In this document: positions 63,537 through 64,000 of the stretch, piece after piece | How positions within the stretch are numbered: the stretch's first letter is position 1 | Layout of the letters: the number at the start of each line of letters is the position of its first letter | From: Acidobacteriota bacterium | Lineage (GTDB): Bacteria > Acidobacteriota > Terriglobia > Terriglobales > Acidobacteriaceae | DNA: 64,000 nucleotides | Assembly: GCA_021792135.1 (NCBI GenBank) | Contig: JAJYVF010000020.1 | Coordinates: 1 to 64,000, forward strand | Direction: 5' to 3' | The notes under the pieces: generated by a model | The model's database searches: none | The model's input: only the letters and a program-made list of their open reading frames with translations | What the model was told of the DNA's origin: nothing | Translations under genes and position numbers: made by a program

Positions 63537-64000
63537 GTGACGCGGAAGATTCTGCTTTCGTGGAGCAGCGGCAAAGACAGCGCCTGGGCTTTGCACTGCC
63601 TGAGGAATCGGCCCGAATACGAAGTGGCGGGGCTGCTGACGACGCTGAATGCGGCCTTCGATCGCGTGGCCATGCACAGCACGCGGCGCGCTCTGCTCGA
63701 AGCTCAGGCCCATGCCGCAGGCCTGCCGCTCTATGCAGTGCCGCTGCCCTGGCCCTGTTCCAATGAGCACTATGAGGCGGCTATGCGCATCGCCTGCCAG
63801 AGCGCTGTCGAGAGGGGAATTCAGGCGATCGCCTTTGGCGATCTCTTTCTCGAAGATGTGCGCCGCTACCGCGAACAGAAGCTCGATGCAACGGGTCTGG
63901 CGCCGGTGTTCCCCCTGTGGGGCCTCGATACGCGCTGGCTGGCCGAGGAGATGATTGCGGGCGGCCTTCGTGCCCGCATCGTGTGTGTCGATCCGCGCAG
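63537..64000 (+). CDS. Dph6-like ATP pyrophosphatase, 3' truncated by the window
   Basis: 154 codons from GTG 63537 to the window edge. The N-terminal PP-loop SSGKDS at 10-15 and the segments LLTTLNAAFDRVAMHSTR, IAFGDLFLEDVRRYREQ and FPLWGLDT identify the diphthine-ammonia-ligase-type family (adenine nucleotide alpha-hydrolase fold). In bacteria the substrate is unknown. About 70 residues are missing at the edge. Confidence 0.85.
   Translation, partial: MTRKILLSWSSGKDSAWALHCLRNRPEYEVAGLLTTLNAAFDRVAMHSTRRALLEAQAHAAGLPLYAVPLPWPCSNEHYEAAMRIACQSAVERGIQAIAFGDLFLEDVRRYREQKLDATGLAPVFPLWGLDTRWLAEEMIAGGLRARIVCVDPR

Overview
The window looks like a chromosomal segment of an Acidobacteriota bacterium, most likely of the Terriglobia/Acidobacteriaceae type. 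The evidence is high GC; a PadR regulator followed by two long FtsX/MacB-type permeases that lack their own ATPase (the acidobacterial duplicated orphan permease arrangement); a hopanoid locus; and several secreted families that I associate with this phylum. No rRNA, tRNA or CRISPR array was found.

Layout: 1-1.2 kb holds the end of an IS21-like element that cuts a decayed macA/macB fusion. 1.4-5.3 kb has a P2A-type ATPase coupled to an AI-2E-family permease. 5.5-7.9 kb has paiB and a citramalate/isopropylmalate synthase-like enzyme. 8.0-10.7 kb (minus) has a di-heme peroxidase (MauG type) coupled to an exported phosphoesterase. 10.9-12.6 kb has an IlvD/Edd dehydratase. 12.6-18.4 kb has the PadR-permease operon with a clear promoter and operator. 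18.4-25.4 kb is an exported cluster: a TPR protein, a pentaheme cytochrome fused to TPRs, a Tat-exported FG-GAP/ASPIC-UnbV protein, a small Cys-containing exported protein and, divergently, a monoheme cytochrome whose operator resembles the padR one. 25.6-30.4 kb holds ispH, squalene-hopene cyclase, hpnH and a small conserved-looking partner (hopanoid synthesis).

30.5-36.2 kb contains an exported acidobacterial-type protein, a proline-rich lipoprotein and a metal-related island: an FrmR-type repressor, a divergent promoter with a GC-tract operator, a long structured leader with a small Cys-rich ORF, an Nramp-related transporter with non-canonical metal-site motifs, a one-helix membrane protein, and an mgtC truncated by and fused in frame to an IS5-type transposase remnant.

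36.4-49.3 kb is mostly minus-strand housekeeping: an acetyltransferase, an S41 protease, a decayed MBL-fold hydrolase, a Tat-exported glycoside hydrolase-like protein, yceH, uvrC, an OmpA-like lipoprotein (plus strand), an MFS transporter, pyrE and a cytochrome fragment. 49.3-50 kb is a gene-free repeat region. 50-54.5 kb is a GldA/F/G-like ABC exporter operon ending in a DUF4340 protein. 54.7-56.2 kb is an aldehyde dehydrogenase. 56.5-63.1 kb has mreBCD, a large exported TPR protein and a dGTPase-like HD enzyme. The right edge carries a small membrane protein and a truncated Dph6-like ATP pyrophosphatase.
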